From Pandoraea pnomenusa (lineage in GTDB: Bacteria > Pseudomonadota > Gammaproteobacteria > Burkholderiales > Burkholderiaceae): DNA of 64,000 bases. The notes below the pieces were generated by a model that ran no database searches, had not been told where the DNA came from, and worked only from the letters and a program-made list of their open reading frames with translations. Below, piece after piece: positions 21,223 to 30,860 of the stretch. How positions within the stretch are numbered: the stretch's first letter is position 1; every line of letters begins with the position of its first letter. The position numbers were made by a program, and so were the translations under genes. The stretch spans positions 4,030,001-4,094,000 of the forward strand of contig NZ_CP009553.3 of assembly GCF_000767615.3 (NCBI RefSeq), in the 5' to 3' direction.

Positions 21223-21639
21223 TCAGCCTCGTTGGTCGTAGTTGTTCAGGGTGTAGCCGCGATCGCGATAGAAGCGGTACCGCTCGCGTGCGCCGGCGAG
21301 CTCGTCGGGGGCGTCGCCGACGATTTCCACCACGCGTTCGAAGCGCGCGAAGTGCGTGGGTACCACGCCCGCGAGATTGAGCAGCACCTGATGATGCTGT
21401 GCGGGCTCATCGGGCGCGGCGAGCACCACGGGCGTTTGCGCGGCGAGCGGGTCCTGAGTGAAGCAATGCGGCACGAACTCGAGCGGCGAGAAAGTCCACA
21501 GCGTCTGGTCGAACGCCTTGAGCACGTCCGGCTCGCCGACGACCACGAGGGTCTGACCGGCGCCGTAGACCTTGCGCGCGAACCGGCACGCATACTCGAC
21601 CCGGTTCGGCACATGGGTGTGAAAGTCGACGCGCGTCAC
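21223..21639 (-). CDS. holC: DNA polymerase III chi subunit
   Basis: 138-residue clamp-loader accessory protein linking the polymerase III holoenzyme to single-stranded-DNA-binding protein. The start is GTG at 21639, overlapping the pepA stop as GTGA. The sequence reads [36 protein letters not shown], then [21 protein letters not shown], then [36 protein letters not shown], all HolC hallmarks. A much longer open frame upstream is the antisense/shifted shadow of pepA. The pepA-holC order is standard in proteobacteria. Confidence 0.93.
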   Translation of the reverse strand: MTRVDFHTHVPNRVEYACRFARKVYGAGQTLVVVGEPDVLKAFDQTLWTFSPLEFVPHCFTQDPLAAQTPVVLAAPDEPAQHHQVLLNLAGVVPTHFARFERVVEIVGDAPDELAGARERYRFYRDRGYTLNNYDQRG

Positions 21640-23147
21640 CGGGCTTCGCGATCGATCAGGAACTGCGTGAGCAACGGCACCGGACGGCCCGTCGCGCCCT
21701 TGGCTGCCCCGCTCTTCCATGCCGTACCGGCGATGTCCAGGTGAGCCCACTCGTATTTCTCGGTGAAGCGCGCCAGGAAGCAGGCCGCCGTCACGCTGCC
21801 GGCCGGGCGCCCGCCGATGTTCGCCACGTCGGCGAAGTTCGACTTGAGCTGCTCCTGGTACTCCTCCTCGACCGGCAGACGCCAGGCCGTGTCGCCCGTC
21901 GCACGGCCGGCGGCCAGCAGTTCGTCGGCCAGCGCGTCGCTCTTGGAGAACAGGCCCGAGTTCACATGACCCAGCGCGATGATGCAGGCGCCCGTGAGCG
22001 TGGCGACATCGATCACGGCCGCCGGCTTGAAGCGCTCGGCGTAGGTGAGCGCGTCGCACAGGATCAGACGGCCTTCGGCGTCGGTATTGAGCACCTCGAT
22101 GGTCTGGCCAGACATGCTGGTGACCACGTCGCCCGGTTTCGTCGCCTTTCCGCCCGGCATGTTCTCCGTGGCCGGCACGACCGCGATGACGTTGAGCTTC
22201 AGGCCCATCTCGGCGACCGCACGGATCGTGCCGAGCACGGAACCCGCGCCGCACATGTCGTATTTCATCTCGTCCATGGCCTCGCCCGGCTTGAGCGAGA
22301 TGCCGCCCGTGTCGAACGTCACTCCCTTGCCGACCAGCACGATCGGCGCCTGCCTGGCGGGTCCGCCCTCGTACTTGAGCACGATGAACTGGGGTGGCTG
22401 AACCGAGCCGCGCGCCACCGACAGGAACGACCCCATCTTGAGTGCCTCGATCTGCTTCGGCCCGAGGATCTCGGCCTTGAGCTTGAATTCGCGCGCCAGC
22501 TTGCGGGCGGTGTCGGCCAGATACGTGGGCGTGCAGACGTTGCCCGGCAGATTGCCCAGGTCCTTGGTGAGCGCCATGCCGTTGGCGATCGCCTCGCCAT
22601 GCCGCGCAGCGACCCTGGCGGCCTTGAGTTCGTCGGGCGCGACGGCGAAGACGACCTTGCGCAGCACCGTGTTCGACGGTTCGGCCTTGCTCTTCATCTG
22701 GGTGAAACGATAGGTGGCGTCGCGCAGCGCGATCACCGAGGCGCGCACCGCCCAGGCGGCGTTCTGGGCCGTGACCGTCGCCTGGGGCAGCGTCCACAGG
22801 GCGTCGACGGCGCGCGAGGCGAGTACGGCGCGCGCGGCGGCGCGCGTGGCTTCGTTGAACGCCTTTTGCGAGAGCTTGTCCTCACGACCGAGGCCGACGA
22901 ACAGCACACGTGCCGGGCTCCAGCCGGCGACCTCGTGCAGCATCAGCGTGCTGCCGAGCTTGCCGTCGAGTTCGCCGCGCTTGACCATGCGCGCGAGCAG
23001 ACCCTTGCTCGCGGCGTCGAGCGCCTTGGCAAGGCCGGCGAGCGGTTGCTGCTCGAACACGCCCACCACCAGACACTCGGTCTTTGCGTTGGCAAGACCG
23101 GCCTGGCCCGCCTTGGTCGAATCGAAGGCTTTTGTGCTAAAGTCCAT
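21636..23147 (-). CDS. pepA: Leucyl aminopeptidase
   Basis: 503-residue M17 cytosol aminopeptidase, a hexameric two-metal exopeptidase. [37 protein letters not shown] carries the metal-binding Lys and Asp. [20 protein letters not shown] is the PROSITE leucine-aminopeptidase signature with further metal ligands and the catalytic Arg. The C-terminal [33 protein letters not shown] is typical. The start ATG at 23147 gives MDFSTKAFD, as in other Burkholderiales PepA. Divergent from lptF. Confidence 0.95.
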   Translation of the reverse strand: MDFSTKAFDSTKAGQAGLANAKTECLVVGVFEQQPLAGLAKALDAASKGLLARMVKRGELDGKLGSTLMLHEVAGWSPARVLFVGLGREDKLSQKAFNEATRAAARAVLASRAVDALWTLPQATVTAQNAAWAVRASVIALRDATYRFTQMKSKAEPSNTVLRKVVFAVAPDELKAARVAARHGEAIANGMALTKDLGNLPGNVCTPTYLADTARKLAREFKLKAEILGPKQIEALKMGSFLSVARGSVQPPQFIVLKYEGGPARQAPIVLVGKGVTFDTGGISLKPGEAMDEMKYDMCGAGSVLGTIRAVAEMGLKLNVIAVVPATENMPGGKATKPGDVVTSMSGQTIEVLNTDAEGRLILCDALTYAERFKPAAVIDVATLTGACIIALGHVNSGLFSKSDALADELLAAGRATGDTAWRLPVEEEYQEQLKSNFADVANIGGRPAGSVTAACFLARFTEKYEWAHLDIAGTAWKSGAAKGATGRPVPLLTQFLIDREAR

Positions 23148-23238
23148 CGCGCTTTCCTCGGGTAAAATTCGTACGAGCCGCAATTATCCGCTTTTTTCCC
23201 CGCTCGCCCAACCGCGAGAGCACCCCTATCGTCATCAC

Positions 23239-24357
23239 ATGATTTTTCAGCGTTCCCTGCAGCGCGAGCTGAACTACACCGCCGGGGCCGTCTTCATGGT
23301 GCTGATCACCGTCATGCTCACCACCATGATGATCCGCATCCTGGGCTTCGCCGCGTCGGGGAAAGCCGACCCGCGCGACGTGCTCGTGCTCATCGGCCTG
23401 GCCGTGATCGGCTACCTTGCCGTCATTCTGATCGTGACGCTGTTCGTCTCGATCCTTTTCGTCCTTACCCGCTGGTACCGCGATTCGGAAATGGTCGTGT
23501 GGTTCGCCTCGGGATTGTCCATCACCGATTTCATCAAGCCGGTGCTGCGCTTCGCCGCGCCCTATCTGGCCGTCATCACGTTCTGCGCCCTGGTCGCCTG
23601 GCCGTGGGCGAACCAGCAGATTGCCGCGCTCGAAGCGCGCTTCGCGCAACGCGACGATGTCTCGATGATCTCGCCGGGGCAATTCCGCGAGAGTGCGTCG
23701 AGCCATCGCGTGTTCTTCGTCGAGACCGTGTCGCCGGACGCGACCAAGGTGCACAACGTGTTCGTCTCGGGAACCGAGAACGGCAAGGTGAACGTGGTCG
23801 TCTCGAAGGACGGTCATATCGAGACCGCCAAGGACGGCAACCGCTATATCGTGCTGGAAAAAGGCCGCCGCTACGACGGCGTGCCCGGGCAGCCCGATTA
23901 CCGCGTGATGGAATTCGAGCGCTACGGCGTGAAGATCGACAATCCGAACGCCACCTCCACCGACAACACCCCGACCAAGGGCGTGCCGACGGCCCGTCTG
24001 TTCCGCGAGATCCAGAATCCGATCTTCCGCGGGGAAATCGTGTGGCGCATCGGTCTGCCGCTGCTCGCGCTGTCGCTGGTGCTGCTCGCGGTGCCGCTGG
24101 CCTACCAGAATCCGCGACACGGCCGCACCATCAACCTCGTCATGGCCGTACTCATCTATCTGGGCTATACCAACCTGCTGAGCCTGTCGCAGGCGTACGT
24201 CGCGCAGGAGCGCCTGCCGCTCGCCATCGGCGTATGGCTGCTGCATGCGCTCGCCCTGCTCGTCATCGTGCTGTTGTACGTGCGCCGTGTGCGCTTCCGC
24301 GGGTTGCTGGGCCGCCGCCGCAACGGCGCCGTGCGCGCCGCCGGAGGCGCCCGATGA
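23239..24357 (+). CDS. lptF: LPS export ABC transporter permease LptF
   Basis: 372-residue inner-membrane permease of the LptB2FG complex that extracts LPS from the inner membrane and drives it along the Lpt bridge. The N-terminus MIFQRSLQRELNYTAGAVFMVLITVMLTTMMIRILG is diagnostic. A large periplasmic beta-jellyroll region (about 130-260) is followed by three C-terminal helices (EIVWRIGLPLLALSLVLLAVPLAYQNPRHGRTINLVMAVLIYLGYTNLL). The start at 23239 is picked over the much longer upstream frame by family alignment. Its stop overlaps the lptG start as ATGA. Confidence 0.94.
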   Translation: MIFQRSLQRELNYTAGAVFMVLITVMLTTMMIRILGFAASGKADPRDVLVLIGLAVIGYLAVILIVTLFVSILFVLTRWYRDSEMVVWFASGLSITDFIKPVLRFAAPYLAVITFCALVAWPWANQQIAALEARFAQRDDVSMISPGQFRESASSHRVFFVETVSPDATKVHNVFVSGTENGKVNVVVSKDGHIETAKDGNRYIVLEKGRRYDGVPGQPDYRVMEFERYGVKIDNPNATSTDNTPTKGVPTARLFREIQNPIFRGEIVWRIGLPLLALSLVLLAVPLAYQNPRHGRTINLVMAVLIYLGYTNLLSLSQAYVAQERLPLAIGVWLLHALALLVIVLLYVRRVRFRGLLGRRRNGAVRAAGGAR

Positions 24358-25496
24358 TGCGCGTCTACGAGAAGTACCTTGCGCGCCAGATTTACCTGGC
24401 GTTCCTCTTCGTCCTGCTCGCGTTCGTCGGCCTGTTCGTCTTCTTCGACCTCGTGAGCGAGCTGGGCGACGTGGGCCGGGGCGGTTATCGCTTCCAGCAC
24501 GCGCTGGCCTACGTGCTGCTGTTCGCACCGCAGCGCATGTACGAAATCATTCCGGTGGCCTCGCTCATCGCCGCTATCTATGTCTGCGCGCAACTGGCCG
24601 GGAACTCGGAGTTCACGATTTTCCGCGTGTCGGGGCTCTCGACCGGACAGGCGCTGCGCTCGTTGCTCAAGATCGGGTTCCCGATCGTGCTCGTCACGTT
24701 CGTCATCGGCGAGTACGTCGCGCCCAATGCCGAGCAGCTCGCGCAGAAGATTCGTCTCGAGGCGTTGGGCAGTTCGGTGTCGTCGGGCTTCCGCTCGGGC
24801 GTCTGGGTCAAGGACACGGTCGATCAGGATGGCTCGCGCGTGACCCGCTTCATCAACGTCGGCACGCTCAACCCGGACAACACGATTGCCAACGTGCGCA
24901 TCTACGAGTTCGACGACAAGCTCCGGCTCGACAGCGTGCGCCTGGCCAAGCTGGGCCAGTTCGAGGCGCCGAATTTCTGGAAGCTCACCGACGTCTCCGA
25001 GACGGTATTCACCGCCACCGACACCGCCACGACCAGCACCGATCCGCTGCGCGCCCTCGTGCAAAGCAAGCAGGTCCATATCGACACGGTGCAGATGCGC
25101 TCGGAGCTCACGCCGCAGATCCTGTCGGTGCTGATGGTCTCGCCCGACAACATGGCCATCGGCAGCCTGTACAAGTACATCGGGCACCTGAAGGAAAACC
25201 AGCAGAACACCGACCGTTACAGCCTGGCGCTTTGGCAGAAACTGCTCTATCCGTTCGCGGTATTCGTGATGATGGCGCTGGCCCTGCCGTTCGCTTATCT
25301 GCACGCCCGCGCGGGGGCCATCGGCCTGAAGGTGTTCGGCGGGATCATGCTCGGCATGAGCTTCCAGTTGCTCAACAACCTGTTCTCACATCTGGGGCTG
25401 CTCAACACGTGGCCGTCGTGGTTTACGGCGGCATTGCCGTCATTGCTCTATCTGGTGCTCGCCATTGGGGCGTTGCGCTGGGTGGACAAGCACTAG
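24354..25496 (+). CDS. lptG: LPS export ABC transporter permease LptG
   Basis: 380-residue partner of LptF. It starts MMRVYEKYLARQIYLAFLFVLLAFVGLFVFFDLVSELGDVG, with the TM1 Glu/Asp pattern of LptG. A periplasmic domain follows, then LALWQKLLYPFAVFVMMALALPFAYLHARAGAIGLKVFGGIMLGMSFQLLNNLFSHLGLLNTWPSWFTAALPSLLYLVLAIGALRWV. It begins inside the lptF stop (ATGA, position 24354; the next codon, 24357, is also ATG), so the pair is translationally coupled. Confidence 0.94.
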   Translation: MMRVYEKYLARQIYLAFLFVLLAFVGLFVFFDLVSELGDVGRGGYRFQHALAYVLLFAPQRMYEIIPVASLIAAIYVCAQLAGNSEFTIFRVSGLSTGQALRSLLKIGFPIVLVTFVIGEYVAPNAEQLAQKIRLEALGSSVSSGFRSGVWVKDTVDQDGSRVTRFINVGTLNPDNTIANVRIYEFDDKLRLDSVRLAKLGQFEAPNFWKLTDVSETVFTATDTATTSTDPLRALVQSKQVHIDTVQMRSELTPQILSVLMVSPDNMAIGSLYKYIGHLKENQQNTDRYSLALWQKLLYPFAVFVMMALALPFAYLHARAGAIGLKVFGGIMLGMSFQLLNNLFSHLGLLNTWPSWFTAALPSLLYLVLAIGALRWVDKH

Positions 25497-25506
25497 GAAC
25501 GTCGTC

Positions 25507-25887
25507 ATGCCGGACAAGCCAGGTCTCGTGCTGTTTGCGCACGGTTCGCGCGATCCGCGCTGGGCCGAACCGTTCGAGCGACTGCGCGAGATGCTGCGCG
25601 CGCAGCGCCCCGACGTCGATGTCCGGCTCGCGTTTCTCGAACTCATGACGCCGAGCCTGGCGCAGGTCGTCGACGAACTCGCGGCCGCCGGCAGCCGCGA
25701 GATCACCGTGGTGCCAATCTTCCTCGGTCAAGGCGCTCACGCGCGGCGCGATCTGCCGGCGCTCGTCGAAACTTGCCGCACCACGCATCCGGCGCTGTCG
25801 ATTCGCCTGTGCGCCGCGGCAGGCGAAAGCGACACCGTATTGCTCGCCCTCGCCGCCTACTGCACGGACGCGCTCGATATCGCCTGA
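25507..25887 (+). CDS. CbiX/SirB-type chelatase-family protein
   Basis: 126-residue single-domain CbiX protein. LVLFAHGSRDPRWAEPFERLREML contains the HGS active-site His, and ITVVPIFLGQGAHARRDLP has the second metal-binding His region. Short CbiX proteins form dimers resembling one full chelatase and insert cobalt or iron into tetrapyrroles. The gene follows lptG by 10 bases. Given the nearby sirohaem methyltransferase and sulfate-reduction genes (about 6 kb away), ferrochelation for sirohaem is a reasonable guess but is not shown. Confidence 0.85.
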   Translation: MPDKPGLVLFAHGSRDPRWAEPFERLREMLRAQRPDVDVRLAFLELMTPSLAQVVDELAAAGSREITVVPIFLGQGAHARRDLPALVETCRTTHPALSIRLCAAAGESDTVLLALAAYCTDALDIA

Positions 25888-26257
25888 GCGGCCCGGGCGC
25901 TCGCCCCCTCCGATCGTCCCTCACCCACCCACCCGCCGTCCCGATCCTGCGCCAACGGGGCCACGATCCGCCCCTGCGGACGTGCCGCCCCCTCCTGTCT
26001 CAGCCTTCGCGCGAGCCCCGCATCGCAAGCGAAATCTGCAAGTCGCCGCCTCGGCGCCTCGGCAAGACTAACGCCAAGCGATCCGCGCCGACACGCCTTC
26101 CGACTTGCCTTGCGCCCGTCCCGTCGTCCGCCCCCTCGCCCGCCGTTGCGTGAGTCGGCTTTGGGCACGACAGCGGCGCCATCGGCGCATGCGCTTGCGA
26201 CGCGCTCGTCGCGGTCATGCCCCCGAGACATCCTCGTCATCGACTGGAGCGCAAGCC
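25888..26257. other. Gap without a recognisable gene
   Basis: 370 bases of Pro/Arg-codon-like GC-rich sequence between the CbiX gene and the first toxin-like gene. Several open frames cross it on both strands, but none has a ribosome site or family-like protein. A weak ribosome site (CTGGAG) precedes the ATG at 26258. No terminator or strong promoter was recognised. Confidence 0.4.
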
Positions 26258-27019
26258 ATGCATTTGATCTCCGCAGCCCCTTCGTTCGCTTCGATCATCG
26301 CGCCGGCATCCGACGCGGTGGTGCCGATTCCCCTGCCGGTCGGGTTCGCGACGGAGGTGGCGCATTTCGAACGCCTGACCGACATCGGCCGCGCCGTGTT
26401 CGACGCCCCGCCGCAGGCGGGTGCCGCGCTCGGCCTGTTGCTTGCACTGGCCAGGGAGGCAGTGCCATTCGACGATCTGGAAGATCTCGACCCGCACAAC
26501 GTGGATCGGCTCGCGGACCTCTTCGACGAACGGCCCGCGCTCGCGCCGTATGTCCTGGCGACACTACCGGCAAAGATCGTGAACAGCCCGCCCTGGGAAC
26601 ATGTGGATACGATCATCGGACGCGCCGTGAGCGCGAGCACGCTACGCGACCTCGAGCGCTCGCTGCATCGTGCCAACGTGCCCCTGCCGGACTTCGCGCA
26701 ATACGGCGGCGGATGGCGCGCCGACTTCAACGCATGGCGAGACGAAATCGTCGATTGGGCCACCTATTTCCGATGGCTCGGGTCGGGGCATGACCCGTTC
26801 TCGGGAACACACCCGGCCGAGCGCTTCGACAATGCGTCCGCGCACGCGTCCCTCGCGGGCACGCCACTGCGCACCAGCCGGACCGGCTTCGAGCTGGCGC
26901 TGATTTATGCCGCCGAGCTCGAGTTCGATTCGGCGGAAGACCTCCTTGCGCTGCTGGCGCAGCCGATTCCGCGCGAGGGTTCCCGCATGCCGTCGCATCG
27001 CCGCCGCTCGGAAACCTGA
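26258..27019 (+). CDS. Unknown protein sharing a domain with the following large protein
   Basis: 253-residue protein with no family I can name. It starts MHLISAAPSFASIIAP. Residues about 111-177 (PPWEHVDTIIGRAVSASTLRDLERSLHRANVPLPDF...WRADFNAWRDEIVDW...WLGSG) align with residues about 118-185 of the large protein encoded next. Shared spacing covers PW, D-x-I, RA-S-ST-R-L, RSL-R, W-8-W-R and a GxG end. There is no clear signal peptide or membrane span. The stop is 16 bases before the next start, so the two are probably one operon. It may be a partner, chaperone-like or effector protein of the same family; function unknown. Confidence 0.6.
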   Translation: MHLISAAPSFASIIAPASDAVVPIPLPVGFATEVAHFERLTDIGRAVFDAPPQAGAALGLLLALAREAVPFDDLEDLDPHNVDRLADLFDERPALAPYVLATLPAKIVNSPPWEHVDTIIGRAVSASTLRDLERSLHRANVPLPDFAQYGGGWRADFNAWRDEIVDWATYFRWLGSGHDPFSGTHPAERFDNASAHASLAGTPLRTSRTGFELALIYAAELEFDSAEDLLALLAQPIPREGSRMPSHRRRSET

Positions 27020-27035
27020 CGGAGCGAGCCAGCGC

Positions 27036-30000
27036 ATGCATGCCACCGCCCCTGCCCCCAGACCCTGCGCCGCCGCCTCCCGCCCATCCATCCGGGCGCC
27101 CGCCGGCGGCGCATCGGCCGATTTGCACGCCGCATCCCGGGAGACCTTCCGTCAGACGTTGCTCATGTGCACGCAAGGCTCCAGAGTCATCGGCATGTCG
27201 TGCGCCCCCTCGTCGGTAGGCGGCCTGGCTTCCGAGGTACGACGATCGCTGACCGACGCCGGTGTCGCCGCGCACGAGATCGATCTTCTCACCCACGTCG
27301 TGACCGGTCACGTCGAGCCATACGTCGACGAGATGCCCTTCTTTCTGGCACTTCACGCCGTGCGCATGGCGGGACAAAAATTGCGCGACCGCGCCCCCTG
27401 GGCATCTCCCGACGATATCTGCCGGCGCGCGCTGAGCCAGTCAACGTGGCGCAGTCTCTCGCGCTCGCTGAATCGCTCGGTTGCCAACGTGCCGGAGATC
27501 GGGCGGTGGGGCGACTGGCAACGCGTCTCGTCCAACTGGCGCCACGGGATGTGCGACGCGATCGTTAAGGCCGCACAAATGGGGGCGGGTGCCACCCCGT
27601 CGCATCGGCGCGCGCGCCGGGATGCGGGTCACGACGGCGACGCTACCTCGCCGGCGCCATCGCTCGACTTCACCTGCGCGGGCAAGACCGGCTACCTGCT
27701 CGGGGCACTATACGCGTCGTCGCTGCTGCCCCAGCAGCATTGCGTGGCCAGGACCCGACATGGCGCACCCACCAACGGGACCGCCATCGCGATCGCGCCG
27801 GCTACCCTCGCGCGCGGTGAGCACGTGCCAGATCCGACGCCGCGACAAGCGCGCACGCCATCCGGCCGCGCGGCATGCGAAGCGAGTCAGGCGCCGGCGA
27901 CAGGCACATCATTGCCCCCGAGCGAGCCCGAGTCACATCGCGTCACGCCGAGGCAGGCACGGCCGGTGCCGATCGACGGCGCGCAGGCGCGACTGGTGAA
28001 CTTCGTGAAGGACATCGGCGCGGCCATCGCGTCGCTGGCCGCGCTCCGACTGCCGGGCGCCGAAGCCGCCGGGGCGGGAGCGTTCCGCACGCCGGGCATC
28101 GTGCTTCGCTCGGCCGCATGGTCCGCGCCGCCACGGGCCGACGATGTCACCTTTCTGACGAGCTCACCAGCGGTACGGCAACTGGTGGATTCGGCCAATG
28201 CGTGGCGTCACCGCAATGCCGTGCAGAGCGAATTGCACAAGACATTCGCGCCGTTGATGGCGTTCGCCATGCCGGCCGACAAAGAACAGTTGCTCGAAGA
28301 CCTGCTGGAAGCCCAAGCCAGCCTCGAGGGTATCGATCCGGGTACGCTCAGACTGCGTCGGCACCGATCGATCGCGGGGGCGCAGCGCCACAAGGCCGTC
28401 AAGTACTGGCGCCTGTACGACGCCGCCGAACGGATCGTGCGCGGCGAGCTGGACATCACGGCACATGCGGCCGACGTGACGTTCGACGTCAGTCAGGAAA
28501 CGCCGGTGGGCGCCGTCTACGAGGCGCCCACGTTGCTCACTGCCTCGCGCTGGATGATGATCGTGACGCAATGGAGCGTCCGGTGCCAGGCGCGGGCGAA
28601 CATGACCTGGACCGTACCCGCGCGGCTGGCGGACGATGCGAACAGCGAGCTCACGCACGCGCTGCAAACCGCCCTCGCACTGAGCGACCTCGCGATGGCC
28701 AATGCCTACGGCCTGGTATCTCGCACGGCGGTGCAGACGGCTAGACATGCCCTCGTCGCCGCGCTCATTCCGGGCATTGCGGGGACCACCAGTCACGCGC
28801 ATGCGTTGCAACTGTCGCTCGATGCTGGCGGGTCGACACACCATGCCACGCCCGCGGGCACATTCGTGATCACCCAGCATGCCCGCGACGGCATCGCACT
28901 GCTCTATCTCATGGGCGAGCCGCTGGCATGGCGCGCCTTCGATTCGCCCGATGCGTTGCACGACGCCATCGCCCGAAACCTCGGTGGCTTGCGCGACACG
29001 CTGCTCGCGCGCACACCCGACACGTTCCGCCGGTCAGCACAGACCGGCAGGCTCACGTCGGGCCTCGGCGACGGCACCGCGACAGCGCCGATGCAAATCG
29101 CGCGGCAGGCCACGCTGGCGGTCATGGATGCCGAAGCGCCGCTCGTGCTCGTGGCGCCCGCGACGCCCGCGCGCGTCGACGACTATTGCCGATGGCTGAG
29201 CGGCGAGCCCAATGCCGCGATCGAGCAGGCGCTGGAGCGCTGGTATGCCGCGCGCCAGGCCGGCGGATTGTCCGTCGCTTCGCGGACTCCGCTCGTCGGC
29301 CTGCGGGACATCCAGTACATCGAGCGCATCCAGCGCCTGCGCGCCTCGCTGTCGATGGCGATCCCCACGCCAGAGACCATGGCTCGCCGGCTTGCGAGGG
29401 CGATGCTCGCGCGGCGTGGGCTGGCCGACGTCGATCCCGACGATGTCTACGTCACGTTGTCGGAGCCGCCGGTCACGGTCTCGCTCACGAACGCGACGAT
29501 GACGAAGATGACCTCGCCGCGGACCACCGCCACCGGACAGCTCTTGCAACCTGCGACGCGCACGGCAATCGCCATGGTGCCCTTGCGACGAGACGGCGAA
29601 GCCCCAGCGCCCGGTGCCCGGGAGCTGCTTGCGGACGTGACGCCGCAGGGCTACGCCCAGCAGGCAATCGAAGCGTTCGAAGCGTTCTGGCATGCGCATC
29701 GGCGCGAGGTGCGAAGCGTGCTCAAGAGCGAGTTCATCGCGCAAGTGTGGCTGCAACGCGCAACCAGGACGCTTTCGGTCGAGCAGGCCAACATCGCGGC
29801 GCGCATTGCCGGGCCGATCGAATTGCCGCGACTCGACGCCGCACAACTCGGTCAACGCATTCCCGCGCCAAATGTCCGGCGCGAGTGGCTTACCGTGCAA
29901 GGGCGCGCGTCGACGTTGCTGATGATCGGCGCGCCGCGACGCGACGCGAAGTTACTGCTCGCCGCCTATCCGGACGGTCTGCAAGTGCACGGCTTCGAGA

Positions 30001-30860
30001 GCCGTCGGGCACTCGACGCGTGGTTCCTGTCGCAGACCCGGGATGACGAGACCCGGCGCAAGCTGGCCCGTACATTTGCTTCGCCCGCCGCTTCGTCCAC
30101 CGGCTCGCCCGCCTCATCGGCCGCCGTGGCCGGCGACTGGCTTGCCGGTCGCGGCCCCGACGCCCTTGGGGCTGCCGTGTCGCAGCCGGAGGACACCTTC
30201 GCGCTCATGACCGACGCCTACCGGCGGCTGTCCACGCACACGCTGGCCGACGACGCCGAGTCCGGCAACGGCGCGCGCTGGCTGAACGTCATGGGCGCCA
30301 TCGCGAACGCCGATGTGGCGTTCGGCCTGGGAAGCTGGGTGTTGCCCGCAACGCGTCCCGTCGGCATCGGCATCTCGATGCTGGACGTGGCGCTGGGCGC
30401 CGTGGGCGAAATCGTGGGCGTCGCCACCGACCGCGACGATCTGCGCCGCCAGGGGTGGCGTTCGATGCTCAGCGCAGTCGGCAGCCAGGGCATCGCATTG
30501 GCGAGATTCAGGGCGCTGGGCTTCCTGACCGGCGACGCGAAGTTTCGGTACTTTGTCGAAGAAGCGCCAAACCGCGACGAGCGGCTGATCCCGGGGCTCC
30601 ATCGAAGCGCCGGGCGACTGTACGCCTCGGTCGACATGGCGACACGCGCCTACATCGAGTTCGACCCCGCAACGGGCTTCTTCCGGCTGGTTCCCGCCGA
30701 GCGGGCCACCGGCGTCGCCGCCGACGGCCCGCTTGCACGCCTGTCGTCCGGGGGCACTGGCACACCGTTTCGCCGGGCGACAGCGCCGCGCCGCCGCTCG
30801 ACGATCCGCTCATTGCATGGCGCATCGAACAGGGATTTCGCCGACGGTTCGATGCCTTGA
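27036..30860 (+). CDS. Very large toxin-like protein, N-terminal part (frameshifted)
   Basis: 1274-residue open frame starting MHATAPAP. The order is a domain shared with the upstream protein (118-185), a low-complexity linker, then a long mixed region with blocks such as KYWRLYDAAERIVRGELDI, GTFVITQHARDGIALLYLMGEPLAWRAFDSPDALHDAIARNL and YAQQAIEAFEAFWHAHRREVRSVLKSEFI. These resemble dermonecrotic-toxin-domain/DUF6543-type giant proteins of Pseudomonas and Burkholderiales (recalled, not searched). A hydrophobic pair (GLGSWVLPATRPVGIGISMLDVALGAVGEIVG) lies near residue 1100. In this frame the last about 36 residues (from roughly GTGTPFRRA) are out-of-frame reading. The real continuation lies one frame over, after a G5 run at 30750-30754. 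If one G is restored the full product is about 1556 residues ending at 31705. Confidence 0.6.
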   Translation: MHATAPAPRPCAAASRPSIRAPAGGASADLHAASRETFRQTLLMCTQGSRVIGMSCAPSSVGGLASEVRRSLTDAGVAAHEIDLLTHVVTGHVEPYVDEMPFFLALHAVRMAGQKLRDRAPWASPDDICRRALSQSTWRSLSRSLNRSVANVPEIGRWGDWQRVSSNWRHGMCDAIVKAAQMGAGATPSHRRARRDAGHDGDATSPAPSLDFTCAGKTGYLLGALYASSLLPQQHCVARTRHGAPTNGTAIAIAPATLARGEHVPDPTPRQARTPSGRAACEASQAPATGTSLPPSEPESHRVTPRQARPVPIDGAQARLVNFVKDIGAAIASLAALRLPGAEAAGAGAFRTPGIVLRSAAWSAPPRADDVTFLTSSPAVRQLVDSANAWRHRNAVQSELHKTFAPLMAFAMPADKEQLLEDLLEAQASLEGIDPGTLRLRRHRSIAGAQRHKAVKYWRLYDAAERIVRGELDITAHAADVTFDVSQETPVGAVYEAPTLLTASRWMMIVTQWSVRCQARANMTWTVPARLADDANSELTHALQTALALSDLAMANAYGLVSRTAVQTARHALVAALIPGIAGTTSHAHALQLSLDAGGSTHHATPAGTFVITQHARDGIALLYLMGEPLAWRAFDSPDALHDAIARNLGGLRDTLLARTPDTFRRSAQTGRLTSGLGDGTATAPMQIARQATLAVMDAEAPLVLVAPATPARVDDYCRWLSGEPNAAIEQALERWYAARQAGGLSVASRTPLVGLRDIQYIERIQRLRASLSMAIPTPETMARRLARAMLARRGLADVDPDDVYVTLSEPPVTVSLTNATMTKMTSPRTTATGQLLQPATRTAIAMVPLRRDGEAPAPGARELLADVTPQGYAQQAIEAFEAFWHAHRREVRSVLKSEFIAQVWLQRATRTLSVEQANIAARIAGPIELPRLDAAQLGQRIPAPNVRREWLTVQGRASTLLMIGAPRRDAKLLLAAYPDGLQVHGFESRRALDAWFLSQTRDDETRRKLARTFASPAASSTGSPASSAAVAGDWLAGRGPDALGAAVSQPEDTFALMTDAYRRLSTHTLADDAESGNGARWLNVMGAIANADVAFGLGSWVLPATRPVGIGISMLDVALGAVGEIVGVATDRDDLRRQGWRSMLSAVGSQGIALARFRALGFLTGDAKFRYFVEEAPNRDERLIPGLHRSAGRLYASVDMATRAYIEFDPATGFFRLVPAERATGVAADGPLARLSSGGTGTPFRRATAPRRRSTIRSLHGASNRDFADGSMP

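Noticed and set aside
21640..22797. Long upstream extension of the holC frame
   Set aside because: It is a shifted reading of pepA on the same strand; the GTGA overlap and family length set the holC start at 21639.
25857..26240. 127-codon minus-strand frame in the gap before the toxin-like genes
   Set aside because: Composition typical of a random GC-rich frame (Gly/Arg/Ala) and no ribosome site; it overlaps the end of the CbiX gene on the other strand.
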